Below are positions 23,103-32,653 of a DNA stretch of 64,000 bases, piece by piece. Each line of letters opens with the position of its first letter. The first letter of the stretch is position 1. The translations under genes were made by a program, and so were the position numbers. The notes below the pieces were generated by a model that worked only from the letters and a program-made list of their open reading frames with translations, searched no databases and was not told where the DNA came from. The stretch comes from Pseudomonas ovata (lineage in GTDB: Bacteria; Pseudomonadota; Gammaproteobacteria; Pseudomonadales; Pseudomonadaceae), in contig NZ_QFFU01000024.1 of the NCBI RefSeq assembly GCF_003131185.1, positions 39,247-103,246 on the forward strand. Direction: 5' to 3'.

Positions 23103-24857
23103 ATGACTTCGTACTTGAAACGAAGCATTGCCGTGGCCGTTGCCTTGGCATTGGCCGGGTGCGGCACGGTGAATGAGCGTGACGATATTCGCGGTGCGTC
23201 AGCCGACGGTAACAAGAAAGTGCAGGACAGCCTGACCCAGTTGCGGCTGGAGGATCAGATGCGCGGCGCGGCGGTACGCGAGTTCGACGGCGTGTGGCTG
23301 GGCGGCAAGACGGTCAAGGTGTCGCGCGATGCCGAACTGCCGCCTGTATTCAGTCACCCGATCCGGTTCGCGTTTCCCGATAAACCGACGCTGACCGTCA
23401 TTGCCGACCGAATCAGCAAGATCGCCGGCCTGTCGGTACGGGTCAGCCCCGATGCCCTGGTGCCGATCGATGTGTTCTCGGCGCAGCGCATGGGGTCGTC
23501 TGGTGGCGGCTCTGCCATGCCTATGGCGCCTATGGACATGAGTGTTCCCATGAGTGGCCCGATCGGTCAGTCGGTGCCAAGCATTACGTCTCTGGCAGGT
23601 ATGGATGGCAGTGGCATGCCCAGCATGAGCACAGGCTATGTGGCGCCACGCACCTTCTTTCTCGATCAAGCCAGCCCGTTTGGCGGCACGCTCAGTGAGC
23701 TGCTCGATCAAATCTCGGCCAAATACGGCGTGGGCTGGGACTACAAGGACGGTGTGGTCCTGATTTCTCGTCTGGTCACTCGGACCTACCAGCTAGCGAC
23801 GATCACCGACACCAACGAGATCAACAGCACGATCGCCAAAACCTCTTCCTCTGGCGGCAGTGAAAGCGGCGGCGGCAGTAGCAGTGGCGGCACCTCACAG
23901 GCGGGCAGCGTTGAAGCATCGGCGGATGTCTCCGCGAAGATGGCCGCCTCGGTGGACGTGGTGGCCAGTCTCAAAACCGCCATCGAAGGCGCTTTGACGC
24001 CGAATGGCGTAGGCAAACTCTCTATCTCCGCATCCGGTGTGGTGACTGTCACCGATACCCGTGAGGTGCAGGAGCAGGTGGAGGAACTGATCAACGCGGA
24101 AAACAAGTCGGTCGGTCGCCAGGTGCGTATGCGCGTGCAGATCGTCGACCTGACGTCGAACACCAACAATGACATGGGGGTGAACTGGTCCTGGTTGATC
24201 AATGAGGCCACGGCCAAGTGGAACGTGAGGTTCTTTTCGCCTGCCGGCTTACCGGGTGGCTCATCCGGCTTTGGCCAGCTCGGCGTGATCCGCAATGGCG
24301 ACACCTCGACGACCAGCACCTTCCTGCAAGCGCTGGCCACCGTGGGCAAGGTCAACATCCGCAAGGATGAAACGTACTCGATGATGAACAACCGGCCCCT
24401 GTCAGTGGCCAACACCGAGAACTTCATCTATCCGGCTCGATCTTCGTCAGCGTCCAATAACAACACCAACAGCACCACTGTCGTGCCAGGCGTCGATCCA
24501 GGCCAGCTCACCACTGGTACGTTCCTGAATATGCGCTCCTCGATCCTGCCCAATGGCTCTGTGATCGTGCAGTTCAGCATGGACGCTTCGATGCGCGGCG
24601 ATACGGTGACCTTCGTCAACAACGGCGTCACCCTGCAGTACCCGCAATCGACGGCAAACCAGTACCAGATCTACACCAGCATCGTGAACGGTGAAACCGC
24701 CGTACTGGCCGGGGTGGAGAACACGCAGCAGCAGGCTACCGACAAGTCGTTCGACGGCAAGCTGACCCCGTTGCTGGGCGGTGGCATTGCCACGTCAACG
24801 TCGCGCCGGGCTGTCCTGGTACTGCTCACCCCACAGATCATGGAAGGGGTGAACTAA
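23103..24857 (+). CDS. pilN: PilN secretin lipoprotein
   Basis: A 584-residue type IVb secretin forming the outer-membrane pore for the pilus. A lipobox LAGC lies at about residue 20. N-terminal secretin modules carry LTVIADRISKIAGLSVRVSP. A Gly/Ser-rich linker (about residues 250-270) precedes the secretin core, which ends NGETAVLAGVENTQQQATDK, LTPLLGG and AVLVLLTPQIMEG. A methionine-rich insert lies at about residues 140-180. Its stop overlaps the pilO start by one base. Confidence 0.93.
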   Translation: MTSYLKRSIAVAVALALAGCGTVNERDDIRGASADGNKKVQDSLTQLRLEDQMRGAAVREFDGVWLGGKTVKVSRDAELPPVFSHPIRFAFPDKPTLTVIADRISKIAGLSVRVSPDALVPIDVFSAQRMGSSGGGSAMPMAPMDMSVPMSGPIGQSVPSITSLAGMDGSGMPSMSTGYVAPRTFFLDQASPFGGTLSELLDQISAKYGVGWDYKDGVVLISRLVTRTYQLATITDTNEINSTIAKTSSSGGSESGGGSSSGGTSQAGSVEASADVSAKMAASVDVVASLKTAIEGALTPNGVGKLSISASGVVTVTDTREVQEQVEELINAENKSVGRQVRMRVQIVDLTSNTNNDMGVNWSWLINEATAKWNVRFFSPAGLPGGSSGFGQLGVIRNGDTSTTSTFLQALATVGKVNIRKDETYSMMNNRPLSVANTENFIYPARSSSASNNNTNSTTVVPGVDPGQLTTGTFLNMRSSILPNGSVIVQFSMDASMRGDTVTFVNNGVTLQYPQSTANQYQIYTSIVNGETAVLAGVENTQQQATDKSFDGKLTPLLGGGIATSTSRRAVLVLLTPQIMEGVN

Positions 24858-26149
24858 TGCTCAATCAGGTACAGATTCCGGGCTTCGGCACGGTGGTGAT
24901 GGGCCTGGACTGGTTGACGCTGCAGGGCATGGACGGCAAGCGCGAAGAGATTCGGCAGCTGGGCCGGGGTGTCGATGCTGGCTGGCAGTATGTATGGGCC
25001 GGTCATGGCCAGGTCGATGACAGCGTGGCGTTCATCGCACGAGGCCAGAGCAAGAAACGTCCGGTGGCAGCCGCTGCCCTGATACGCGCAGCCATTGCCG
25101 AGGATCTGTACTTGACCTTGATTGAGGTCGATGAAGATCGGTTTTGGCTGTTTGCGGTGCAGGACAATGTGCCGATGAAACGTGCTGACCTGGTGGGCAC
25201 GTTCAGTGAAGTGATGCTGCTGCTCAAGGACCTGCTCAGCGCTTTTCAGGATCCCTCGAAACTGCCGGTCTACACCGATCAGCAAGATCGGCTGGCCGCC
25301 TTGCCTTACACGCTGGATCTGCGGCCTTTCTCGTTGGAGATCCTGAGCCACTCGATCAACAAGCGTGACATGGCCAAAGCCGCGTTCAGTCGCCACACCT
25401 CGGTGCCGGTCATTCCTATCCTCCTGTTTACGGTGCTGGTTGCTGGGGGAGCGGCCTATTACCTGTACCAGATGCAGGTTGAGGAAACGGCGCGGCGTGA
25501 TGCCTCGCTGATTCGAGAGCGCGCCGTGGCGCAGCGCAAGCTGGAGCTGGGCAATGCAGTGGATACAGCACTGAACGCCACGGCGTCAGCGCGCGTATCC
25601 ATTCCGGCTTACCTGGCGGCCACCAGTGACCTAAAGCGCTCGCTGGCCGGCTGGAAACTGACCGGTCTGGAATGCGCGGGATCAGGCTGCACGCTGACCT
25701 ATCAAGCGCAGGCGTTTGCCACCTGGGCCGGCTACCTGGCTGCCAAGCCCGACGAATGGCCGGCCCCGACGTTCGATAGCAATATCGAAAAAGTCACTCA
25801 GCCCATCGTCGTGCAACTGCCCGACAGTCCACAGAACACCCTTGAAGGGTTGCCGACGCGCGATGCAGTCAACCAGGCGCTGGGCAACCTGGCTCAGGTT
25901 TCAAAAATGCTTGGCTTGAACCTGACGCTGCCGTCGTCCTGGGCGCGGGTGGCCGGCGATGCCTCCATGCCGCTGCCCGAAGAAGACTGGATACCCATGA
26001 TTGGCGGCTTCGACGCCACAGGGGCTGCGGTGCTGCTTGAGAATCTGGCTACACGTCTACCGGCTACCAGTGGGGTGTCCAGTGTGACGTTCAAGCTTGA
26101 TGACCCCCTGACCTTTGAATTGAAAGGAGCTGTGTATGCCAATCCCTAA
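24857..26149 (+). CDS. pilO: PilO2-family pilus assembly protein
   Basis: A 430-residue inner-membrane protein of the PilO2 family. The N-terminal 170 residues are cytoplasmic-type, then one membrane helix (VIPILLFTVLVAGGAAYYLY, about residues 188-207), a coiled segment and a periplasmic domain. It would connect the assembly ATPase PilQ with the periplasmic alignment parts. It overlaps pilN by one base and pilP by 14 bases. Confidence 0.9.
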   Translation: MLNQVQIPGFGTVVMGLDWLTLQGMDGKREEIRQLGRGVDAGWQYVWAGHGQVDDSVAFIARGQSKKRPVAAAALIRAAIAEDLYLTLIEVDEDRFWLFAVQDNVPMKRADLVGTFSEVMLLLKDLLSAFQDPSKLPVYTDQQDRLAALPYTLDLRPFSLEILSHSINKRDMAKAAFSRHTSVPVIPILLFTVLVAGGAAYYLYQMQVEETARRDASLIRERAVAQRKLELGNAVDTALNATASARVSIPAYLAATSDLKRSLAGWKLTGLECAGSGCTLTYQAQAFATWAGYLAAKPDEWPAPTFDSNIEKVTQPIVVQLPDSPQNTLEGLPTRDAVNQALGNLAQVSKMLGLNLTLPSSWARVAGDASMPLPEEDWIPMIGGFDATGAAVLLENLATRLPATSGVSSVTFKLDDPLTFELKGAVYANP

Positions 26150-26708
26150 AGTGGCGTTGTTGCTGTTGTTCCTGTCGTTTGCGGCACATGCCGATGACCT
26201 GATTCCGATTGACCATTCGACCGACACGTTTGGCCGGCTGCTGGCCAAACAGGCTCAGCTGCTGGATTCGGAAATGGACATGCGGATCCGCCAGAACGAA
26301 AACCAAGGCACTGCGGCTATCCCGAGCAATGCCAACCCCTTGCCTGGTGCCAAGCAGGAGGTCAACGAGCTGGAGCCCACCGTTGAAGCCATCTGGGGCT
26401 TGGCGGGCAAGGAAGTGGCCGAGATCAACTACAAGGGACGCCGCGTACCGGTGTCGATGCAGGAGCCGTTCATCTCCAAGGTTGATGGCTGGAAGTTGGA
26501 GAGCATTGAGCAGTACCAGATTCAACTGGTGCGCACCGAAGGCCGCCAGGTCCTGCAGCGTAAAACCATCATGCTGGACTGGATGGGTGGGCAAGGTAGC
26601 CAGGCGATTATCTCCAATGCCTTACCTGTCCCCGCCTTTATCCCACCGTCAGCGCCGATTACCCCCGCTATCAATCCTGCAGCCATGAACCCTGCATCAA
26701 TGCGTTAG
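26136..26708 (+). CDS. pilP: PilP type IVb pilus biogenesis protein
   Basis: A 190-residue exported protein with signal peptide VALLLLFLSFAAHA. The conserved region, EVNELEPTVEAIWGLAGKEV followed by VSMQEPFISKVDGWKLESIE, fits the PilP family of IncI1-like pili, which acts in the periplasm with PilO and the secretin. The start at 26136 has AAAGGAGC upstream and lies inside the end of pilO. The proline/alanine tail is low-complexity. Confidence 0.88.
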   Translation: MPIPKVALLLLFLSFAAHADDLIPIDHSTDTFGRLLAKQAQLLDSEMDMRIRQNENQGTAAIPSNANPLPGAKQEVNELEPTVEAIWGLAGKEVAEINYKGRRVPVSMQEPFISKVDGWKLESIEQYQIQLVRTEGRQVLQRKTIMLDWMGGQGSQAIISNALPVPAFIPPSAPITPAINPAAMNPASMR

Positions 26709-26721
26709 CCCTGGAGTTGCC

Positions 26722-28407
26722 ATGTCCACACAAACGCGTTCGACCTGGAGTTTTTTCAAGCGCCGGGATAAACCACCTGCCCAAGAGGATGCTGCTCAAC
26801 AGCTTTCTAAAATGGTGGCCTCAATCCGTAGGGAAGGCCGCATCAAGAATCGCGCTGAAATGCCTGCCTTTCGCTCGGTCATGAGTCAGGCGCATGGTGT
26901 GACTGGCAACGACTTAGCACTGGTGGCTGTGGTCGACCGAGGCCACCGGGAAGCCATGCTGCTGGTCTCTGAAAATGCTCTGGGCCAACGGCTGCACCTG
27001 GAACTGCGAAAGCGGGTGCTTGAGGCTGGCTACACCCTGGCGTTGGAGCGCCTGGCCGATGTTGGGCTGATCGCTGAAATCAACAGGGCCATCAACCGCG
27101 AGGGTGCCGATAACAAGGCGAGCGATGCCCGCCCGGTTGTGGAAGAGCTGGTGCGCGATGCCATTAACGACAAGGCCACGGACATCCACCTGTGCTGTCG
27201 TGAAGGCAGCGGAATGGCTCTGTTTCGGGTTCATAGCCGCATGTATCCGTACCGCAAATATGACGTCGACACTTGCGAGCAGATTGCCGGTTACCTGTAC
27301 ACACAGATGGCCGACTCGCGTACCCGCAGCCTTGGCACATTCTCCCTGGAGAACAAGTCGCTGAGTTGCATGGTGCCGACCGTCGTCAACGGCACGCATT
27401 ACAAGCTGCGCTACAAGTACATCCGATTGGCCGATGGATGGGACGTGATCATCCGGGTATTGGCCGTAGAAACGGCTGGCCTACCCAGCAAGACCTTTGA
27501 AGAGCTGGGCTACGAGGTTTCGCAAATTCGGCAGTTAGAGCTGAGTGCAGCGCGATCCATTGGCCTTATTGCGATCACCGGCCCGACCGGCAGTGGTAAG
27601 TCCACAACGGTCAAGGCGGCGATGGAGTTCGATCCCAACCGTCGTTTTCGCAAGCGTTACTCGGTTGAAGACCCAGTGGAATACAAAATCTTCATGGTGT
27701 CGCAAATCTCGATCCAGCGTAGTGATCACGAGGAAGAAGACGACAGCAACGTCGCGTTGCTCGGTACGCTACGCGACATTCTGCGGGCGGATCCGGACGA
27801 AGTTTTGGTAGGTGAAACGCGCGATCGGGCAACGGCATCCATCGTGGGAGACTTCGTGCTGACCGGGCACAAGCTGTACACCACACTGCACACCTCATCG
27901 GCCTTTGGCGCGCTGCTGCGTTTGAACCGCCTGGGTCTTGATCGGCATATCCTGGCGGATCGACAGTTCATTTCCTCCGTGGCTTTTCAGCGGCTGCTGC
28001 CGATCTTGTGCCCACACTGCTGCGTGCCGGCCAAAGACGTGCTGCCCGAGTCCATGTTGAAGCTGCTGCAGAGCAAGTTCGGTATCAACCCTGAAGCGGT
28101 GCGCTGCTCGAGCGAAGACGGCTGCCCTCAGTGTCGGAAGCGAGGCGTTATCGGCTCTACAGTGGTGGCCGAGATCGTTACGCCCGACAAGGTCATCCGC
28201 CAGTTCATTGCCGAAGGCAAGGATGAGCAGGCCGAAGACTACTGGCGTAAAAGCCGCCGTGCTGCCTATGACGAGGCCGACATGACCGGCAAGACGGCTT
28301 ACGAACATGCGCTGTACAAGGTGTCGCAGGGGCTGATTGATCCCCGTGACCTGGAACGAGAGTTTGAACCTCTGGAAGGCTACGAGCTGGTGGAGGCGTC
28401 TTCATGA
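26722..28407 (+). CDS. pilQ: PilQ pilus assembly ATPase
   Basis: A 561-residue GspE/PilB-type ATPase powering pilus extension at the inner membrane. Visible motifs are Walker A GPTGSGKST (residues about 287-295), the Asp box YSVEDPVEYK, Walker B VLVGETRDRATA and the His box LYTTLHTSSAF. Two CxxC pairs (CPHC, CPQC) near the C-terminus could form a zinc site as in related ATPases. Its stop overlaps the pilR start (ATGA). Confidence 0.95.
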   Translation: MSTQTRSTWSFFKRRDKPPAQEDAAQQLSKMVASIRREGRIKNRAEMPAFRSVMSQAHGVTGNDLALVAVVDRGHREAMLLVSENALGQRLHLELRKRVLEAGYTLALERLADVGLIAEINRAINREGADNKASDARPVVEELVRDAINDKATDIHLCCREGSGMALFRVHSRMYPYRKYDVDTCEQIAGYLYTQMADSRTRSLGTFSLENKSLSCMVPTVVNGTHYKLRYKYIRLADGWDVIIRVLAVETAGLPSKTFEELGYEVSQIRQLELSAARSIGLIAITGPTGSGKSTTVKAAMEFDPNRRFRKRYSVEDPVEYKIFMVSQISIQRSDHEEEDDSNVALLGTLRDILRADPDEVLVGETRDRATASIVGDFVLTGHKLYTTLHTSSAFGALLRLNRLGLDRHILADRQFISSVAFQRLLPILCPHCCVPAKDVLPESMLKLLQSKFGINPEAVRCSSEDGCPQCRKRGVIGSTVVAEIVTPDKVIRQFIAEGKDEQAEDYWRKSRRAAYDEADMTGKTAYEHALYKVSQGLIDPRDLEREFEPLEGYELVEASS

Positions 28408-29468
28408 ACCTGGGTTTCAAGTTCTATAAATGGCTGTTCAATGCGTTTGACGTCAGTCGGCAAGAATTCTATGAAGACTTTGCCTCGGCCCTACGCGACG
28501 GTGCTTCAGATGCTGATCGTTTAGGAAAAATGGCGGCCAGGGCCCGGAAACGCAAATCAGGTTGGGCGCCTTTGTATGAGCACTGGCTACGCAAGATGCG
28601 CCGGATGACATTTGCCAGGGCGCTGCAGCACACGGTGCCGGACTATGAGGTCATGGTCCTGACCGCAGCGGAGGAAGATGGGCGCTTGAGTGAGGCGATG
28701 GATTACTTGGGACGGGCCATACGCCTATCCAGCAAGATAAAAAATGCCTATTTCATGTCGCTCATTTCGCCGGCGATTGCGCTGGCTATCTTGCTCAGCT
28801 TCTTTCTGGCCTATGCCCTGGTCATCGCGCCTCAGAACCTGCAGACGTTGCCACTGGACAAGTGGCCGGAGGTGAGCCGGCAGCTGTATGCGTTCTCCAA
28901 CCTGCTGGTCAACGGAGGCGTGGCATTGGGCATCGGTTTAGGGATCGCTGTGTGGCTGGTGATGTGGAGCCGAGGCCAGTGGCGCGGCAGGCTGCGTGCC
29001 TGGGTCGACCGTGTGCCGTTGTTGCCTTGGCGGGGTTACCGAGAACGCGAGGCCAATACGTTCCTGGTCGCCTTTGCCATCCTGCTGCAGTCCAACAACC
29101 ACGGTCCAAAAGAGGCGTTGGAGCGCATGCGTCAGTTCGCTTCACCCTGGCTGAGCTGGCATCTGAGTCTGATGCTCAAGCAACTGGTGCGTACCCCGGA
29201 TCAGCCGGCACGGGCCCTGAATACGGGGTTGTTTCCGATCCAATTGATGGACCGGATCGAGGACTACGCCGAACGAACTGATTTCACCAAGGCGCTACGC
29301 ATTCTGGCCTTCGACCACGGCGACAAGCAGATTCAGGCGGCTGACCGCCGCGCGGTAATCACCGGCTTCATGACCATGCTCCTGGTAGCTGCCGTGATAG
29401 GCGTAATCGTCTGGGCGAACTTCGAGTTCAACCAGGCGCTGGAAACGTACATCCAGAACATCCGTTAA
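28404..29468 (+). CDS. pilR: PilR inner-membrane platform protein
   Basis: A 354-residue GspF/PilC-type protein with two cytoplasmic domains and three membrane regions (AYFMSLISPAIALAILLSFF, LVNGGVALGIGLGIAVWLVM, and FMTMLLVAAVIGVIVWANFE near the C-terminus). The motif MVLTAAEEDGRLSEAMDYL resembles the GspF signature with a conserved glutamate region. It anchors the ATPase PilQ and the growing pilus. Confidence 0.92.
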   Translation: MNLGFKFYKWLFNAFDVSRQEFYEDFASALRDGASDADRLGKMAARARKRKSGWAPLYEHWLRKMRRMTFARALQHTVPDYEVMVLTAAEEDGRLSEAMDYLGRAIRLSSKIKNAYFMSLISPAIALAILLSFFLAYALVIAPQNLQTLPLDKWPEVSRQLYAFSNLLVNGGVALGIGLGIAVWLVMWSRGQWRGRLRAWVDRVPLLPWRGYREREANTFLVAFAILLQSNNHGPKEALERMRQFASPWLSWHLSLMLKQLVRTPDQPARALNTGLFPIQLMDRIEDYAERTDFTKALRILAFDHGDKQIQAADRRAVITGFMTMLLVAAVIGVIVWANFEFNQALETYIQNIR

Positions 29469-29538
29469 GCATCACCCCTCGCAACACCACCCTCCCGGCC
29501 ATTTGGTCGGATCTTTGTCGTACCTCAAGGAAACTGTC

Positions 29539-30120
29539 ATGCAAAACACTCAAGTCAATACTTCGAGCGGCGTACTGCTGGGCTTAAAAAAGCGCAAGCA
29601 GCGGGGTTTCGGGTTAATGGAGTTCGCCATTGTGGTCCTGCTCGTCAGCTTGCTGGCCGGTTTGGCTTCGTTGGTCCTGCCAGGCATTTTTGCCAGCATT
29701 CGAGCTACCAAAATCACCGATGAGCTCAACCTGGCCATCCCGGCGATTCAAACGGCCTACCAGAACAAGACCTCCTATGCCGGGCTGACCACCGCACAGG
29801 TCGCGCAAAACGGCTGGATCGGCAGCGGCTTCACTGAAGTTACCAATGGAGTGCCGACCGGTAACCTGGTGACCCAGTGGGGCACGATGACCTTTGTCAC
29901 GGCAGCCACTAACACGCGTGTAACGGGCACCCTGAACAACGTGCCGACTCGTGAATGCATCAAGATTGCCAATACCTTCTCCGCTGACCAATACCTGGCC
30001 GCGACGGTCAACGGCACAGCGGTCAAGACAGGCGTCAACGGCACTGCTCTGACTGTGATCGGTACGCAGTGCAGCTCGACGGCGACCAACACCATTACCT
30101 TCACGTTCGGGCGTGCCTGA
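29539..30120 (+). CDS. pilS: PilS major type IVb pilin
   Basis: A 193-residue prepilin. A 23-residue leader ends KKRKQRG, with cleavage expected before FGLMEFAIVVLLVSLLAG, in which Glu is at +5 as in type IV pilins. The C-terminal half is small-residue-rich and has two cysteines (RECIK, GTQCSS) suited to the pilin disulfide loop. ATG 29539 is used because AAGGAAA precedes it. It forms the thin pilus used for recipient contact. No prepilin peptidase gene is visible nearby. Confidence 0.93.
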   Translation: MQNTQVNTSSGVLLGLKKRKQRGFGLMEFAIVVLLVSLLAGLASLVLPGIFASIRATKITDELNLAIPAIQTAYQNKTSYAGLTTAQVAQNGWIGSGFTEVTNGVPTGNLVTQWGTMTFVTAATNTRVTGTLNNVPTRECIKIANTFSADQYLAATVNGTAVKTGVNGTALTVIGTQCSSTATNTITFTFGRA

Positions 30121-30136
30121 CAGCAAGGGGCCGGCG

Positions 30137-31024
30137 ATGAGCATGCCCTTGATCACCGACGTTCACCTGTCTACCGATGGTCGCGGTCCCGCGATCATGT
30201 TTCCCGGTCAATTGCCCGCTCAACTTGAGCATCATGACCTGGTACAACAGTTGATTGCAGGCATCGGACAACACCCGGAACGAAAGAAGATCCTGCTGGA
30301 CGATGGCAGTCCCTGGCGAGTGCAGCGCATGCGTCAGGGGCGCTATGCCTTACGGCGTTTGCGTGATCACTGTCCGGATCTGGAGGCGCTGGGTATTCCG
30401 CAGTGGGTCTTGGCGCTGCTGCTGGGCGCCCGGATGCGTGAAACCGGTGGCCTGATCCTGATCTTCGGCCTGACCGGCGCGGGAAAAACCGTGACCTTTT
30501 CGGCCACCGTGGCGGCTCGGCTGCGGTTGTTCGGTGGCTATGCGCTGACCTTGGAGGATCCCCCCGAGGATCCTCTGGAAGGCGCACACGGCAGCGGGTA
30601 TTGCGAGCAGATCGATGTGGCGGAACTGGATGGTTTTGACCAGGCCATTCATGCCGCACTGCGCTGCTTTCCGGCCAAGGACGCTTCGATGCTGGGTTTT
30701 GGCGAAGTGCTGAGCAGCAATGCCGCTGCTCAGCTATTTCGCCTGTCCAGCGATGGGCACCTGGTGCTGGCCACGGTGCATGCCAAGACCATTCCAGCCG
30801 GGCTTGAACGCCTGGCTGCAATGGCTCGGGCAGCCGGTGAGGCCAATGCCAACGAGTTGCTGGCCACCAGCCTGCAATTGGCCATTCACCAGCGATTCGA
30901 CGCCAATGGCCGTCTGGTCGTATCGGCTTTGCCGCGTGAGAACAAGGTCATCGCACACATCAGCCGAGGCGAGTACACCGCGCTCAACCAAGAAGTTGAT
31001 CGCGCACAATTCAGTCATCTTTAG
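30137..31024 (+). CDS. pilT: PilT-like secretion ATPase (possible retraction motor)
   Basis: A 295-residue T2SS/T4P-family ATPase with Walker A GLTGAGKT (about residue 111), the Asp-box-like segment YALTLEDPPEDP, the Walker B-like segment MLGFGEVLSS and the His box LVLATVHAKT. It resembles the second ATPase of the PAPI-1 pil2 locus rather than R64 PilT, which is a lytic transglycosylase. It could drive pilus retraction. The arginines usual after GE in PilT are missing, so mechanism may differ. The start at 30137 has AAGGGG upstream. Confidence 0.8.
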   Translation: MSMPLITDVHLSTDGRGPAIMFPGQLPAQLEHHDLVQQLIAGIGQHPERKKILLDDGSPWRVQRMRQGRYALRRLRDHCPDLEALGIPQWVLALLLGARMRETGGLILIFGLTGAGKTVTFSATVAARLRLFGGYALTLEDPPEDPLEGAHGSGYCEQIDVAELDGFDQAIHAALRCFPAKDASMLGFGEVLSSNAAAQLFRLSSDGHLVLATVHAKTIPAGLERLAAMARAAGEANANELLATSLQLAIHQRFDANGRLVVSALPRENKVIAHISRGEYTALNQEVDRAQFSHL

Positions 31025-31033
31025 GATTTCTTT

Positions 31034-32257
31034 ATGACGCAACCATTGCTCTGCGCGCGCTTGCCACCTGGCCGGCGTATACAAAAGGGCTATTTGTTAC
31101 CTCAACTGGCCATTGTTGTAATGGTCGGGTCGCTTTTGACGGCTTATGCCGGCAACCGTTACTGGCAAGCCACGCTCGATCAGGGTCGCGATGACAAGGC
31201 GAAGATGGTCGGTGAACGGATGGCAAACGTCAGTGACGCGGTCAAGACCTATGCCACCACCTTCTTCACGCAAATCCAGCAAGGTCAGACGATAACGCGC
31301 AACGGCTATACGCTGCCCCCGCAGCGGATCCTCAATCCAACCGCTGCCGATCTGAATGCCTTGGGGTTTTTACCGGCTACCGCGATTAATCCGGTCATCT
31401 ATAACGGTCAGTCGATCCAGTACAACGTCATCATGCAGGTCAACACGCAGAGCGGTTGCAGCATACCCACCTGCAGTCTTGTGTTTCGGGTTATCACCTC
31501 GGCACCGTTGCGGCTGCCTGACAGCACCACGCCTGATACTCGACGGGCTACGCTCGCGGCCAATTCAGCCAGTCCAGGCAATGCCGGCGTTTCGCTGCCA
31601 GCCGCGATGGGGGGTGACCCCAACGTCTTTGTTGCGAGCGGCGGCACGGTGATCGGCAGCAACCCCACCGGCGTGGCGGGTCTGGTGGCCATGACCAATG
31701 GCTATGACAGCCAGGGTTTTTTCGAATTTCTACGCCGGGATGGCAGCTTGCCTATGACTGGCACGCTCAACCTGCAAGATGCGTCAGGCACCAAGCACGA
31801 CATCGCCAATGCCAACGACATCGATGCTGTGAATGTGACTGCTTCAAGTGCCGTGAATGGGGAGACGGTAACGTCGACGGGACGCCTAAAGTCAGGGGAG
31901 TTTTTGCAACTGGACGGGGTGGCCGTGGAAGGCGGCACTTGCCAACCACGCACTATGGCACTGGATAGCGGCGGGCTGGCATTGACCTGCCAAAGCGGAC
32001 GCTGGGCCAGGCTGCGTACGTATCGGTTCGACAGGACGACAGTTGCAGCTGTCAATCGGGAATGCATTGTTAACGACCCGACCAGCCCACCGCTCTATGA
32101 CACATTCACGTATCAAGTAACCTGCGCGGTTCGCTACTGCACACGTGTCTATGGCTATCAGTTTGGCCTGATCAACGAGTACAGAATTGGGTACAACAAG
32201 GAACACCCTTATTACTCCCAGCCCAATACCGTTCTTGATATTGCCTGCTCCCGCTAA
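31034..32257 (+). CDS. pilV: PilV minor pilin/tip adhesin
   Basis: A 407-residue prepilin-like protein with leader ending RIQKG and mature start YLLPQLAIVVMVGSLLTAYA. The pilin-like stem leads to a PilV domain (DGSLPMTGTLNLQDASGTKH) and a cysteine-rich C-terminal tip domain (CQPRTMALDSGGLALTCQSG and later CIVNDP, CAVRYC, IACSR). In IncI1 plasmids the tip decides recipient lipopolysaccharide specificity. No shufflon repeats or Rci recombinase are seen downstream, so the tip is apparently fixed. Confidence 0.88.
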   Translation: MTQPLLCARLPPGRRIQKGYLLPQLAIVVMVGSLLTAYAGNRYWQATLDQGRDDKAKMVGERMANVSDAVKTYATTFFTQIQQGQTITRNGYTLPPQRILNPTAADLNALGFLPATAINPVIYNGQSIQYNVIMQVNTQSGCSIPTCSLVFRVITSAPLRLPDSTTPDTRRATLAANSASPGNAGVSLPAAMGGDPNVFVASGGTVIGSNPTGVAGLVAMTNGYDSQGFFEFLRRDGSLPMTGTLNLQDASGTKHDIANANDIDAVNVTASSAVNGETVTSTGRLKSGEFLQLDGVAVEGGTCQPRTMALDSGGLALTCQSGRWARLRTYRFDRTTVAAVNRECIVNDPTSPPLYDTFTYQVTCAVRYCTRVYGYQFGLINEYRIGYNKEHPYYSQPNTVLDIACSR

Positions 32258-32280
32258 ATTCCTCCCCCTATAGGTTTCTC

Positions 32281-32604
32281 ATGAAAGCCATTATTACCGT
32301 CCTGGCCGGCCTTGCCGTGGTTGCAGCACTTTCCGGCTGCGCGACGCATAAGCAGCAAGATCTGACCAACACCCATCTGCAGGTCATGCAAGACCAGCTG
32401 TCGATGCTCAATCAGTTGAATGCCGAGCAGCTGAAAAAACTGCCCAAGCCGCTGGCCACGCCGGAAGTATGCCTACTGGCCGGCCAGCCCTACAGCGAAG
32501 GTGCCGTAGCGGCTGGACGTGTCTGCGCACCGTCTGCACTGCGCACGATTGGGCAGCCCCGCAAGCTTTCCTGGCAGTCAAAATCCGCTGTTCTCGGTGA
32601 TTGA
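32281..32604 (+). CDS. Small lipoprotein following PilV (PilM position)
   Basis: A 107-residue predicted lipoprotein with signal MKAIITVLAGLAVVAALSGC and a helical segment (HLQVMQDQLSMLNQLNAEQL). It lies where PAPI-1-like pil2 loci place pilM, but sequence identity to PilM cannot be confirmed. Probably a periplasmic or outer-membrane accessory of the pilus. Confidence 0.55.
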   Translation: MKAIITVLAGLAVVAALSGCATHKQQDLTNTHLQVMQDQLSMLNQLNAEQLKKLPKPLATPEVCLLAGQPYSEGAVAAGRVCAPSALRTIGQPRKLSWQSKSAVLGD

Positions 32605-32653
32605 CGACCGTCGGCCCTTTCTCTCTCCGTGTCTTTGCGTGTCGAGGTCTTCC

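Noticed and set aside
32258..32653. Shufflon segments after pilV
   Set aside because: No inverted 19-bp type repeats, alternative C-terminal fragments or recombinase gene are seen; a lipoprotein gene follows directly.
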